A DNA stretch of 64,000 bases from Liopterus haemorrhoidalis (lineage: Eukaryota; Arthropoda; Insecta; Coleoptera; Dytiscidae): NCBI GenBank assembly GCA_963971575.1, contig OZ020619.1, positions 20,714,813 through 20,778,812 of the forward strand. The letters run 5' to 3'. Positions 22,590 to 33,007 of this stretch are shown here, one piece after another (position 1 is the stretch's first letter; each line of letters begins with the position of its first letter). The notes beneath the pieces were generated by a model. The model was not told where the DNA came from. It saw nothing but the letters and a program-made list of their open reading frames with translations, and searched no databases. Made by a program: the position numbers and the translations under genes.

Positions 22590-22994
22590 TGTAAGGCTAC
22601 AGATATAACACTAATATTGTTTAAATTCACATATTCACAAAATTGCAAGGCATTTATGCCTTCGATTTGTTTTCAAATACTTTTGTAGATATATGTATAA
22701 TGTACGACTGTCATCTTAAATGTTGGGTTATGTTGATATCAAAATAACAACTATATAACTTGTTTTTAAAAGTTTAATAGGTATAAAAATACATACTAAT
22801 TTGTTAAATTTGTCTAATATATATGATATAAAAGAATGTTCCAGAAAAGATAGTGATTAATTATCTTTATTACAAATTTATTACTTTTAATGGCGCCAAA
22901 TATAAATTTTATTTACATTAACATTTAACAGTAGGTATAACCCCAGAGATTATTTCTTATACAAAACTAACAATCTGAAATAAAATTAATAATA

Positions 22995-23645
22995 ATAAAA
23001 ATAATCTATACACATAAAAGGCAATGTCCTGACTGACTGACTCATTCACTCATCACCACCCAGCCCGAACCCCTGGGCCTAGAATCTTGAAATTCGGAGA
23101 GTATATTTCCTCTATGACGTAAGCACCCACTAAGAAGGGATTTTTAAAAATTCAACCCCTAAGGAGCAAAAAGGGGTGAAATGTGATTTCACGGATTCCT
23201 TAATATCTCTTATGGCCGATGGGATATCGACTTAGTTTTTGCTTATAAGGATTACCCATACAAATGCCGAAAAACTTATTTCAGGATTTTGTCCTAATCA
23301 ACTCCTAAAGAGGTGAATCTAAAATTGGGGTGAATTATGCATCACATCGTATTTCTTGTGTTTGTTGAGTTAAAAAATTTCTTTTTTGCACATAAGTGTC
23401 TTTTTAAAATACCTCAAAATGGTATTGACAGTTTTTTAAAATTGCATCTCTTAAGGGTGAAAAGGGGTGAAATGTGAATTCAGAATTTTTGCTTACAAAA
23501 ATTACCCATACAAAGATAACCAAAAGATACCGAAAAACTTATTTCTTGATTTTCTCCTAATCAACCCCTAAAGGGGTGAATCTACAATTGGGGTGAATTA
23601 TACATCCCGTCGTATTTCCTGAATTTGTTGAGTTATAAAATTACG
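22995..23645 (+). repeat. Array of the ~290-bp GACTGACTGACTCATTCACT repeat, + orientation, ~2 units
   Basis: Begins TGTCCTGACTGACTGACTCA, then CCAGCCCGAACCCCTGGGCC, then repeated blocks AAAAGGGGTGAAATGTGATT, CCCCTAAAGGGGTGAATCTA and CGTCGTATTTCCTGAATTTG. It has the same head and unit as the arrays at 27000-27870, 29590-30426 and 33008-36620. It stops exactly where a hAT copy starts. Confidence 0.85.
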
Positions 23646-23652
23646 GTATGTG

Positions 23653-24182
23653 CAGAGTTGGGCAAACTGCAATCAAACTAATGATTGAGGATTGAGATTA
23701 AAAATTTAATTTCAAGACTTGATTAATGAGTAACGTACATCAATCATAATGCAGTTATTTATTTATTTTTTTTAATATGTTTGGACTTAGCTACTAAGGC
23801 CATTATCCAGTAGAAGCAATTTTATTTTGAAAATGTTACAGAATATTACAATATACATTTTTTGGACAACACAAAATATCCATGCCATAACCGGGATTCG
23901 AACCCGAGCCCCCCACGGCCCAATGCAGTTATTCACATTGGTAATTCACATTAGTGTTTATACATTGTACAGTTACAATTACAATTATATATTTGTATTT
24001 GTATTTTTCGCTAATCTGAGTAACAACGATTCTCGTAAAAGTTTTGGTGCATCTACTCAGTCAGCCAATGATGGTAAAAGAAGAAATGTTTTATTTAAAT
24101 CGAAAATGGTAGATAGTAGGTTTTTTTTTCAATATTTAGCCGAAAAAAGCTGTGTAGAACAAAATAAGGTCATTGCTTAATG
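23653..24182 (+). mobile_element. hAT-type transposon, copy 2, 3' truncated, with a SINE inside
   Basis: CAGAGTTGGGCAAACTGCAA start as at 5575. It carries the transposase start region (AGTTTTGGTGCATCTACTCA and TCAGCCAATGATGGTAAAAG, shared with 7540-7620). It is interrupted by the SINE at 23760-23921 and ends abruptly near 24182. Confidence 0.75.
23760..23921 (-). mobile_element. tRNA-derived SINE, 5'-truncated, 12-bp target duplication
   Basis: On the - strand it carries GGTTCGAATCCCGG, a pol III B box, near its start; the A box is absent, so it is 5'-truncated. It ends CTTAGTAGCTAAGTCCAAAC then an A-rich tail. AATGCAGTTATT is duplicated exactly at 23748-23759 and 23922-23933. Its tail resembles the 3' end of the LINE at 24650-25560. 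Confidence 0.85.
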
Positions 24183-24239
24183 TGGTTGTACTGTATTCGT
24201 TCTTCTATATTTTAAGAACTCACTTCATGTAAGGATATA

Positions 24240-24588
24240 CCGTGCGATCAAAATTTCTTGTCAGTTACATAACAGTAAACAATGAGTTTAAAAATATCAA
24301 AACTGTGTTCTACTCCACAGCTGAATATCCCAACTTAACAAAGAGCCAATCAGATCACTTCGTTGTTCCGAACTCACCCGATAATTAACGAAAATATATG
24401 TTTCTAACTTAATACCTGTTGTCAACTCATTGGCGTGTATAGAAAAATAGTGTTCATTTAATAATCAATTCGTATAAGGTAATAAAAATAGTATGTACGC
24501 CTATGTGTACATGTAATTGGAAATAAGTTTGATAACTAAATGTTTCTGTCAAGTGTTGCATAACGGACAAGATTTCTTGATCGCTCTG
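24240..24588. mobile_element. TA-flanked MITE (CxGwGCGATCAA ends)
   Basis: Left CCGTGCGATCAAAATTTCTT, right AAGATTTCTTGATCGCTCTG, imperfect inverted repeats about 35 bp long, with TA on both sides. Tc1/mariner-like by target. Confidence 0.7.
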
Positions 24589-24649
24589 TATTAAAGAAAC
24601 ACTAGTTTACGGTTATTGTCCGTACACGGCGGTGGTCACTTATTCTTTA

Positions 24650-25560
24650 TTTTAATATAATGGTCTTAGCTACTCAGGCTATTAACCAGTACAATATATA
24701 ATACAGGCATTCTTAAATCTGAATTCTATTTAGGTCTATGAATTTATATAAGCATAATATTTTTTCTGAATTTAAATACAATAAATGTTGTATGTTAGTA
24801 GGAAATGTTATATTGAGGGATGTTAGTTCTGAATACAATAGGTTTCTTGAATATTTTGGGCATGAGAATATAATATGGTTGATGTCTTCATTTATGGAGT
24901 TGTTACAGCTACAGTTGGGGGTGGCGCTGATGTTGATTCTATAAAGGTGTTGAAAGTGAGACAATGAAGGTGAAGAGCTGTCAGAGGTGGATTAAGGCTG
25001 GTTGAGGCCCCGGGCGCACGAGACAATATTGGGCCCTAGGATTCTATAAAGGTGTCTAAAATATGTGTGTCCGAGGCACATGCGGCATATTGTAGAGATG
25101 AACTTCCTGGAAGTATTCGAGTTAAACCATATCTTTAAAGGAAGTTTTGGCTGGATATTGCCGTACTGACGACATTTGGTTTTCACGAAGAGTTGGAATT
25201 CTTGATCCCATTTGTTAAAAACCGATCTTTTATAGAGAGCATATATGTCCGGAACTTCTAGTTGATTATTGAAGCTTGTACCTGTGGTAATGGCTAGTTT
25301 TGCTAGGAGATCAGCTAGTTCATTATGTTTTATATTAGTATGACTCTTCATCCAAATGACTTTCAGTGCCGTGCCTTCTTGATTAATATTTTTAGTTAAT
25401 TCAAGTATCTCGTATAAGAGAGCTGCATTTTTGTTATGTAAGTTTGGGTACTTTAATTTATGGACGACACTTTTGGAATCGGAAAAAATGATGTATCTTT
25501 GCCCTCTTGGAAGGTAATAGAAAATGTAGGTAATGCAATGGTCACTTATTGAATGAATCT
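24650..25560 (-). pseudogene. LINE 3' end with RNase H domain and C-terminal CCHC-like region
   Basis: The - strand reads IIFSDSKSVVHKLKYPN, then VIWMKSHTNIKHNELADLLA (RNase H), then CLGHTYFRHLYRI, then PNCSCNNSINEDINHIIFSC (the CxC...H...C region common after RNase H in I-type LINEs), then a stop near 24713. An 89-bp insertion (24951-25039) splits the ORF; the parts on either side are in frame. The 3' UTR is about 60 nt, ending GAGTAGCTAAGACC plus an A-rich tail. The reverse transcriptase is missing. Confidence 0.85.
24951..25039. mobile_element. 89-bp insertion with a 16-bp target duplication inside the LINE ORF
   Basis: GATTCTATAAAGGTGT occurs at 24935-24950 and 25040-25055. Between them lies 89 bp that matches, inverted, the right end of the hAT MITE at 60507-60820 plus its flank, and also 32205-32280. 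The long duplication points to a copy-paste retroposition mechanism, not to hAT transposition. Confidence 0.85.
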
Positions 25561-25699
25561 CAATTCCTTACTCTTAATTAGCTTGTCTTATCATACTCAT
25601 TAAGTGACACCTACGTAACGATTAATCTTTATTAATTACCAGTATGCTACATCTCTCCCTTTTTATCAAATGAAATATTTGCAATATTCTACTACAACA

Positions 25700-26130
25700 A
25701 AATTAATTAATCTCCGAATTAAGTAGCACATTATTTTCGTTTAAAATTTGAAGAGTTTTCTTTAGTCGCTGATCGTGTTCGTATTCGTCTTTGCCAAAAA
25801 CAAGTATATCGTCCATAAAGTTAATAGTACCTTCGCAATTTAGAAGAAATCTTTCTAAGGCTTTTTGCAATATTTCCGGGGCACAAGTTAGTCCAAACAT
25901 AAGGCGTTTGTAACGAAATAAACCTCTGTTGGTAATACATGTGGTGATGTGACGAGAACTTCAAGCAATTTCTATTTGATGGAAAGCGTTTTCCATATCT
26001 AATTTTGAGAAGTATTTTGCTTTCCTAAATTGTTATTATTGACGCAAATGTCGGACTCAAATGATCCTAAAATATTTAGGGGTTAGTTGCTTCCATAGGC
26101 AACTTTTTCCGGTTTCGGGACATAATTATA
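25700..26130 (-). pseudogene. Ty3/gypsy reverse transcriptase fragment
   Basis: The - strand reads AKYFSKLDMENAFHQIEIA, stop, GLFRYKRLMFGLTCAPEIL, then NFMDDILVFGK (the xxDD active-site box). At least one stop codon. It is cut at 26130 by the pogo-like element; remaining - strand sequence to the right of that element (32143-32200) may be its continuation. Confidence 0.8.
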
Positions 26131-26999
26131 TACAGGTGGGCCTCGATTTACGCCGGTGTTACGTACCGGCGCAAATCAAAGCAAAGAATGTTCATTCCAG
26201 AGACGGATTAACATTCTATTCGAATTAATATTTTTGTTTTTTTTAAATTATTTTTGTTTTTTCTTTATTTATTACTTATATATACAGAAAATTATAATAT
26301 TACTAGCAGTGTACCCGCTGCTTCGCTACCGAAATAAAGTAGTCGTAGCCCGCTTAGATCTGGCCCATTTCGAAATCGGTTCAAGACTGGTTGCTACGAA
26401 TCGTTTTATATTCAAATATATTTATTTGTTTTAATCTACAATTGTATTAATATGTGCTTCTTATACAAATAATTTAAGTACGAATTTCTTTGTAAACATT
26501 GGTAGTACAGACATTTAATATCAACACGTATAAGTATCCCGATGTGCTAACCTAGGAAAATGCCCATGTGAGAATCATTGCCAAAGGCAGCGCCAGTCAC
26601 GTAAAGCATTTTATGTTGCACCTTTCGAAATTATTTATTATAATTTTTATGATATTTATTATAATTACTTCGTGATTATTCCTGATTTATAAATCGTACC
26701 TATATAGATCAGAGCACTTTTTTTCGTTAGTAAATATTCTTGCCACCGAAGTAAGTTTTCTTCGCATTGCTTTAGGGGGTTACAATAATGTTCAATAGCG
26801 AATTTAACGTTGCAGTTGTCGTCTAAAATGAAAATAAAGAAAATTGTGATATATATCCTCGGGAACATTTTTGTTGCAATATTAAACCCAAAATTCGTTA
26901 ATATAGGTATATTTTGAATATGTGTATCTTTTATAGTTTAAATATTTCTTTGATCGGAATATTAATTGATCGGAAACCTGGTGTCTTACCGCGATGATA

Positions 27000-27870
27000 T
27001 ATAGCTTAAAATCTTTCCAGACAAATTTGGAACACGCTGTTGCAAATAGCACTAAAATCGGTTTATCCGTTTTTGAGTTTTAATACATATACCGATTTTA
27101 AACAGACGCCTATGTGCCAAAAAGAAATGAAACAGGTCACTTGAAGGGTTTTATGAATATCCTTGAATCTAGATTTGCCTTGTATGGGTTGATCAGAGCA
27201 AAATACTGAACCTCGTTTTTGTACATGTGTATGGGTAATCTTTGTAACCAAAAACCAAGTCGATATCTCATTGTAGGTCTGAGATATTGAGGAATCCGTG
27301 AAAGAAACATTTCACCACATTAGGGGTCGAATTTAAAAAAAATCTTTCTTAAGAGGTGCTCACATCATGGAAGGAACATTCCTTCCTCCACGAATTTCAT
27401 GTTTCTATGTCCAGGGGGCGTTCTATTGAATAAAAAATACCAATTTACCCTTTTAGGCGTGAAAATTTAAAAGAAAACTGTCAAAAAGTTTCTAAGATTT
27501 TAAAAAGACATCTATATGCCAAAACAATGTTATAACTCAACATACATAGGAAATACGAAGGGTTCTATAATTCACTCCGAATACATAATAAATTTATCCC
27601 TTTAAGGGTTGATTAGAACAAAATTCTGAATTTAGTTCTTAACATTTGTATGTGTAACCTTTGTAAGCAAAAACTAAGTCAATATCTCATTGGGCCTAAG
27701 AGATATTGAGGAATCCCTGAAATCACTTAACAGCCCCTTAGGGGTCGTATTTCGAAAATTCTCTTCTTAGTGATCGCTTACGACATGGAGGAAATATACT
27801 TCTCGAATTTCATGTTTCTAGGTCTAGTGATTTGGGCTGAACGTTGATGAGTCAGTCAGGTCATGTATTT
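27000..27870 (-). repeat. Array of the ~290-bp repeat, inverted orientation
   Basis: The head is at the right (GACTGACTCATCAACG-type sequence near 27840-27865) and units run leftwards, each with inverse GGGTGAAA and TTGATTAG blocks. More diverged than the 29590-30426 array. Confidence 0.75.
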
Positions 27871-28416
27871 ATATACATATGTATATAAGAAAATTTTATA
27901 AATGATATACCTATATACAGAAGAAGGTTAAATAGAAAAGATTTGTTTATTTATTTATTTATATTATTGATATTGTAACAACTTCTGTTATACACATGTT
28001 TAATGTTAAGTCAATATTAAGAGATATTTCAAGTTTATAAGTAGCGCTCCTTCTGTCCCCCTAAATATTCAGAAGCTACACTAAACAGAAAATAATCGTT
28101 CTTCAATCAAAGTCTTTATAAATTATCTTTATAAATTGTTGATGTAAAGTAAATAATAAGCGAGATATTTCCAGTATTTTAGTTTTAGCACCTCCCCCAT
28201 CTCCCTTCCCCTGCTTCTTAACCAATTGAAAAATTTATAGGATAACATGTATTTGTATTTTTATTTTAAACAGCTTTTCTCATGTGCGTTTTTGCTGTTA
28301 AGTCAAAAGTAAATGAGATATTTCAAAAGTTTAGTTTTAGGTTGTCCCTTCGTAACTCCCGTAAATCAATCCAATAAAATAAAAATCATTAAAAAAAAAT
28401 ATTTGTTTTCTTATTA

Positions 28417-28932
28417 CAGTGAAACCTCTATCTATCGTTCCTCGAATAATAATTTTCCCGTATATATCGTTATTTCTTGCGGTTCCGAATTAATTTCATA
28501 CAAAACACTCAAAAATAGATCGCATCGATCATTTCTCTCTGTATCATTTTACCGCATTCATCGTTTAAATTACGCAGCAAATTTCGTGTTTTTTCAAATT
28601 GAAAACTTTTTTTATGCGCATTCGATAACTGATGCCGAAAAAAATTTAATTTGTAACACCGAAAGAATATTGATTTCTTACGGCAATATAAAAAGCCAAA
28701 AAGCAAATGACGATGAAAGATTATATACAATACAAAGTATAATTTTTTTTGTCGGCATGCAGCTTCCTTTTTTATTTTGTTACGATATTTTTTATTTAAA
28801 ATTTTATTTAGAATATATATGTACGTACATATTAAACATTTAAATATGTATTAATGTGTTTTTCATTGTTTTCCCGCATCCATAGTTTATTTCAATAGGT
28901 CCCTTCAAAAACGATAGATAGAGGTTTCACTG
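28417..28932. mobile_element. TA-flanked inverted-repeat element, pogo/Tc1-type, 516 bp
   Basis: CAGTGAAACCTCTATCTATC then GTTC at the left, mirrored exactly by GATAGATAGAGGTTTCACTG at the right; TA at 28415-28416 and 28933-28934. A long open frame on the + strand (28313-28843) and one on the - strand overlap it; neither is recognised. 27870-28414 is otherwise plain. Confidence 0.88.
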
Positions 28933-29159
28933 TATAAGCAATTTTTCTGTTAAGTCTACGTCTTAAGTGATACCATTTTTTTTCTTCTGATTTTCAATTT
29001 GCCTCCTTATATTGACTGTATTTCCTACCTATATACCAAATTCCAACTCGGTACACACAGATTTTCTGTTTTATATATATAAAAGATTTTACTATTATAT
29101 TTAAACATTTAAATAAAAGAATAGAAAAAAAAAAAAAAATAAAAATAACAAAGTTAATA

Positions 29160-29587
29160 AAAATGCCCTAAAATTAAAAACCAGAAAACAGGTGCTCCAC
29201 TTTAGTCTCGCTCTGCATACACTAATCAAAAATTTTACTAAATAACAATATATAAATCTTATCAGCTAGAGCAGAGTAATGATGAATCGCGCCGAACGAC
29301 ATTGAACGATGTTTCACGAACTTACTATAGTTGTCCAAACAACCATTGAAACGAAATTCCCGCGATCTCGCTGAGCGCATCATACATACTTCGATGGTCC
29401 AATATAATTTTTAAAAAAATTATTAATTTCTCGTTTCTGATGGGACTTTTTTGAAATTTTCGATTTTTCTAGTTATGATGAAAGCATTCCCTACCTGTAT
29501 GCAAAATTTCAACTCGGTAGCATATCTGGAAGTGGGTTAGAATTTCCGGACATAGCCACAAATATTGTCTTTTATATATAAAGATTA
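29160..29587. repeat. Dispersed repeat, copy 1 (second copy 30895-31357)
   Basis: Shared blocks include AAAACAGGTGCTCCACTTTA-like start, ATTAATTTCTCGTTTCTGAT, GATTTTTCTAGTTATGATGA, TACCTGTATGCAAAATTTCA and TAGAATTTCCGGACATAGCC, ending TTTTATATATAAAGATTA. Each copy abuts an array of the ~290-bp repeat, so they may belong together. Confidence 0.75.
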
Positions 29588-29589
29588 TT

Positions 29590-30426
29590 ATTGTAAGAAA
29601 AAACCAAGTCGATATCTTATTGATCCTAAGAAATATTAAGGAATCCTTGAAATCACATGTCACCCCTTTTCACCCTTTGGGGCTGAAATTTAAAAAAAAC
29701 TGTCAAAACTTTTTCGAAATATTTTAAAAATACACCTATGTGCCAAAAAGTAATGTCACATCTCAACAATCACAGGAAATACGACGGGATGTATAATTCA
29801 CTCCAATTGTAGATTCACCCCTGTAAGGGTTGATAAGAACAAAATCCTGAAATTAGTTTTTCGGTATTTATATGGGTAATTTTTGTAAGCAAAAAGCAAG
29901 TCGATATCTTATTGGTCCTAAGAGATATTAAAGAAACCTTGAAATCACATATCACCCCTTTTCACCCTTTAGGGGTGAAATTTTAAAAAACTGTCAAAAC
30001 CATTTCGAGATATTATAAAAAGACACTTATGTGCCAAAAAGAAACCTTATAACTCAACAAACACAGGAAATAAGACGGGTTGTAAAATTCACCCCGATTG
30101 TAGATTCACCCCTTTAGGGGTTGATTAGGGCAAAAAACCGAAATTGGTTTTTCGGCATTTATATGGGTAATACTTGTAAGCAAAAACTAAGTCGATATCC
30201 CATCGGCCCTAAGAGATATTAAGGAATTCGTGAAATCACATTTCACCCCTTTTCATCCCTTAGGAGTGAAATTTCGAAAAATCCCTTCTTAGTGGGTGCT
30301 TACGTCACGGAGCGAATATACTCTCCAAATTTCAAGTTCCTAGGCCCAGCGGTTCGGGCTGGGCGGTGATGAGTGAATGAGTCAGTCAGTCAGGACACTT
30401 GCTTTTATATATATAGAGATAGATAG
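29590..30426 (-). repeat. Array of the ~290-bp repeat, inverted; mirror image of 33008-34110
   Basis: The reverse complement starts CTGACTGACTGACTCATTCA and continues with the same diagnostic variants as the + array at 33008 (for example CCAATTTCGGTTTTTTGCCC), differing at few positions over the first ~650 bp. One internal unit (33660-33900 of the + array) is absent here. Confidence 0.9.
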
Positions 30427-30894
30427 ATAATAAACATACATCCGTTCGCAACAGTTGTTTAGGTTAAACTGACTGTAAACTAAATGCAACCTCAGGCTTC
30501 GGGTTATAACAATTACGCACGAAAATGCACGATGTCCGAAGCTGTACTAAAGCCATCCAACTAAATATTTCTCAAAACTATGTTAATGCCCAAATATAAA
30601 TAAAAACAAAATTCATGAATATCGTTTCTAATGCGATTTTTTTTATCGTTATACAGACGGCATTTTCTACCTGTAAACCAAATTTCCACACTCATCAAAT
30701 TTGCATAAAAACTCAGTACCATATGTGGGTTACAATTTCCGAATATTTTCTATTTTATAGATACAGAAAATAGATGTTTTTAAACAAAAATAGAAGAATG
30801 AGCAAGTAGCCCACACTGAAAAAATATGGCTATCAATCGCATTTAAATCAATATTCGTAAAAAAATAATTATAATAAAAATAAGTTAAGAAAAC

Positions 30895-31357
30895 TCCGTT
30901 AAAAATAATTATCCAGAAAACAGATATTCAGCTTATGTCTCGCTCTACATACACGAATCATAAGTTTTGCTAAATAACAATAACAATTTATTATCAGCTG
31001 TAACCAAACACCGGTTTTATTTTCTACAATGTTTACCTTTTGGTAAAGTTTATTCTCGGGCCGAACACTTCCGATATTTAGCGAACACTCACGATGTTCA
31101 TACAGTTAGACAGTCAACTATTGAATGAAAATTCCTATCCGGTCACTGCATATGTGATAGATATACCAATGGTCGAATGTAATTAAAAACAAAATTATTA
31201 ATTTCTCGTTTCTGATGGGACTTTTTTGAGATTTTCGATTTTTCTAGTTATGATGAAGCCATTTGCTACCTGTATGCAAAATTTCAACTCGGTAGCGTAT
31301 CTGGAAGTGGGTTAGAATTTCCGGACATAGCCACAAATATCCATTTTTATATATAAA
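30895..31357. repeat. Dispersed repeat, copy 2
   Basis: Second copy of 29160-29587, same order of blocks. 30430-30894 contains related but more diverged sequence (GGCATTTTCTACCTGTAAAC). 31358-31540 is AT-rich with nothing seen. Confidence 0.7.
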
Positions 31358-31575
31358 GATTACAGAACATACAATACAATGCAACAATACGATACAAATA
31401 AACAAAAATTAAAACAGAAATCAAAATTATAATCAAAAATAAAAGCAAAACCTTTGAAAGAATATTAAAAATTTATTTTTCTTTATTTTTTCTTTCACGC
31501 TTATGTGCTCAAGGTTCCATAGATGTTTTGATATTTTTTATTATAGTTGAACTGCGTTCGCAATCATGATCTGTC

Positions 31576-31770
31576 TTACAAATGTCTTAATTTTTTAATT
31601 TTATCTGCATTTTTCAATATTGTAGTCACCGTTGATGGAGGTAAGTTTAGGCATCTACAAATCTTCGGACGAGTTTCACCATTCTCTATTCTTTTAATAA
31701 CTTCAATTTTTGTCTCAATCGAAATAGACCTACGTTGTTTTCTATCGTGTTTTGTAGATATATCTTCCAT
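31576..31770 (-). pseudogene. pogo/CENP-B-type N-terminal helix-turn-helix fragment
   Basis: 64 residues: RRSISIETKIEVIKRIENGE, then CRCLNLPPSTVTTILKNADK, a psq/CENP-B-N DNA-binding domain as at the start of pogo/Tigger transposases. No DDE domain follows on the - strand. It lies 370 bp inside the right end of the element 26133-32140. Confidence 0.8.
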
Positions 31771-32204
31771 TGGTATTAATGAAAATTATAATTATTACTC
31801 AATAATTTTAAATTAAATTTTAAAAGTAAGTTAATAAAAATAATATAGAAAAATTAAAAATTATTAAATTTAGATTATATAAAATATTAGATTTAGATTT
31901 ATTTAAATTTAAATATGTACATATCATAAAGCAGACACTCTTAAGCGAGTTAAATTTATTTTACAACTGAATACGTCTCAGTAGTGGGATTACTGCGACT
32001 GCGTAAACCACGAGACATCCCCGCTTCGACCACTGAACCGTCGACACCCGACTCCGACGTTCAACTGTTTCAAAGCGGCGTTATTTTAAGGTCGCTGCCA
32101 ACCGGCGTAAAATAAAGCGGCGTAAAATAAGGCCCACCTGTATTTTAGCCTTGCGTCTTTTCAGTTCTTCTCACGTTTTGTCTGTTAGTATGTTACAATT
32201 TAGT

Positions 32205-32310
32205 GCGCCCGGGACCTTAACCTGCCTTAATCCACCTCTGACAACTCTTCACCTTCATTGTCTCACTTTCAACTTTACACTACTTTCGCAACAGCCATCA
32301 ACATGTGCAG
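32205..32310. repeat. Fragment of the composite repeat (hAT MITE right end plus flank)
   Basis: TGCCTTAATCCACCTCTGAC then AACTCTTCACCTTCATTGTC and CTTTCGCAACAGCCATCAAC. It matches 60795-60890 and, inverted, 24951-25020. 32311-32490 has no recognised feature. Confidence 0.7.
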
Positions 32311-32499
32311 CCGCAATTGCACTTCGTTTTGTTTCTTCGCGATATTAACAACTTTTATTTCACACTCTTTTTAAAAAAAAAACTTTCTCAAACACGCGAC
32401 ACCATATCAGTTTATTTTTATTGGTGTAAAGTCATGTACAGATTCAGAGCACTTCACACCTACACTTGTGAACATTTCATTGGCATCACAAATTGCCTA

Positions 32500-32942
32500 T
32501 ACATTTAGCATAGGTTTTCCTTTACGATTGACATAGTCATCTTCATGGATCTTCGTTTTTTCTATCCCTGTATGTATACAGTCAATGACACCAACTGCGG
32601 TTGGAAAACGATATTTTCTTTGCCACATTTTTTTCGCCTCCACTAATAAATTTTGGGAAGTAAGAAATTTAATCCAGTTGCCAGCTTGTGCAACTATTTG
32701 ATCAACAACACTGCTGATAGTCAGTGATACTGTGGATTGCTCCACCCCAAGTTCCTCACCGATACTTCTTTGAAATCCAAGATCAGCTAGATATCTCAAC
32801 AAAAAAAAGTTACCTAAAAATTATTAGCTAAACACTCCATGTTCTACTGTTCAAAACGAAACTAACTTTTATGTCAGTACGAAGTGATGAAGAACGATGC
32901 CTATACTGTTTCATATTTCTTAAATGTACAATATCCGCCATG
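32500..32942 (-). pseudogene. PIF/Harbinger transposase (HARBI1-like) fragment
   Basis: The - strand reads FQRSIGEELGVEQSTVSLTI, then YRFPTAVGVIDCIHTGIEKT, then YVNRKGKPMLNV, matching the Harbinger nuclease start, including the first catalytic D of GxIDCTHI. Upstream (32942 leftwards) a short ORF starts MADIVHLRNMKQYRHRSSS and is separated by an intron-like gap with an AG border. The rest of the domain is missing. Confidence 0.82.
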
Positions 32943-33007
32943 GCAATTAGTTCACTACAACACTTTTTCACAAGTGAGTGTATGTTTTTCGAAGCATTTG
33001 CTTATAA

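Larger units (their letters stand above)
26133..32140 (-). mobile_element. pogo-like transposon, TA-flanked, interior mostly replaced by other repeats
   Basis: The left end CAGGTGGGCCTCGATTTACG is mirrored at the right by GGCGTAAAATAAGGCCCACCTG, with TA on both sides (26131-26132, 32141-32142). Near the right end, on the - strand, lies a pogo-type helix-turn-helix ORF (31576-31770), placed and oriented as expected for a transposase start. The catalytic domain is not visible. The interior holds repeats at 26990-31360. Confidence 0.75.

Noticed and set aside
23881..23925. Functional tRNA gene from the GGTTCGAATCC box
   Set aside because: Only the B box is present, with no A box and no cloverleaf; the target duplication shows that it is a truncated SINE.
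28313..28843. 176-codon + strand ORF as a host gene
   Set aside because: It mostly lies inside the TA-flanked element 28417-28932, shows low-complexity composition and no motif, and has a competing frame on the other strand.
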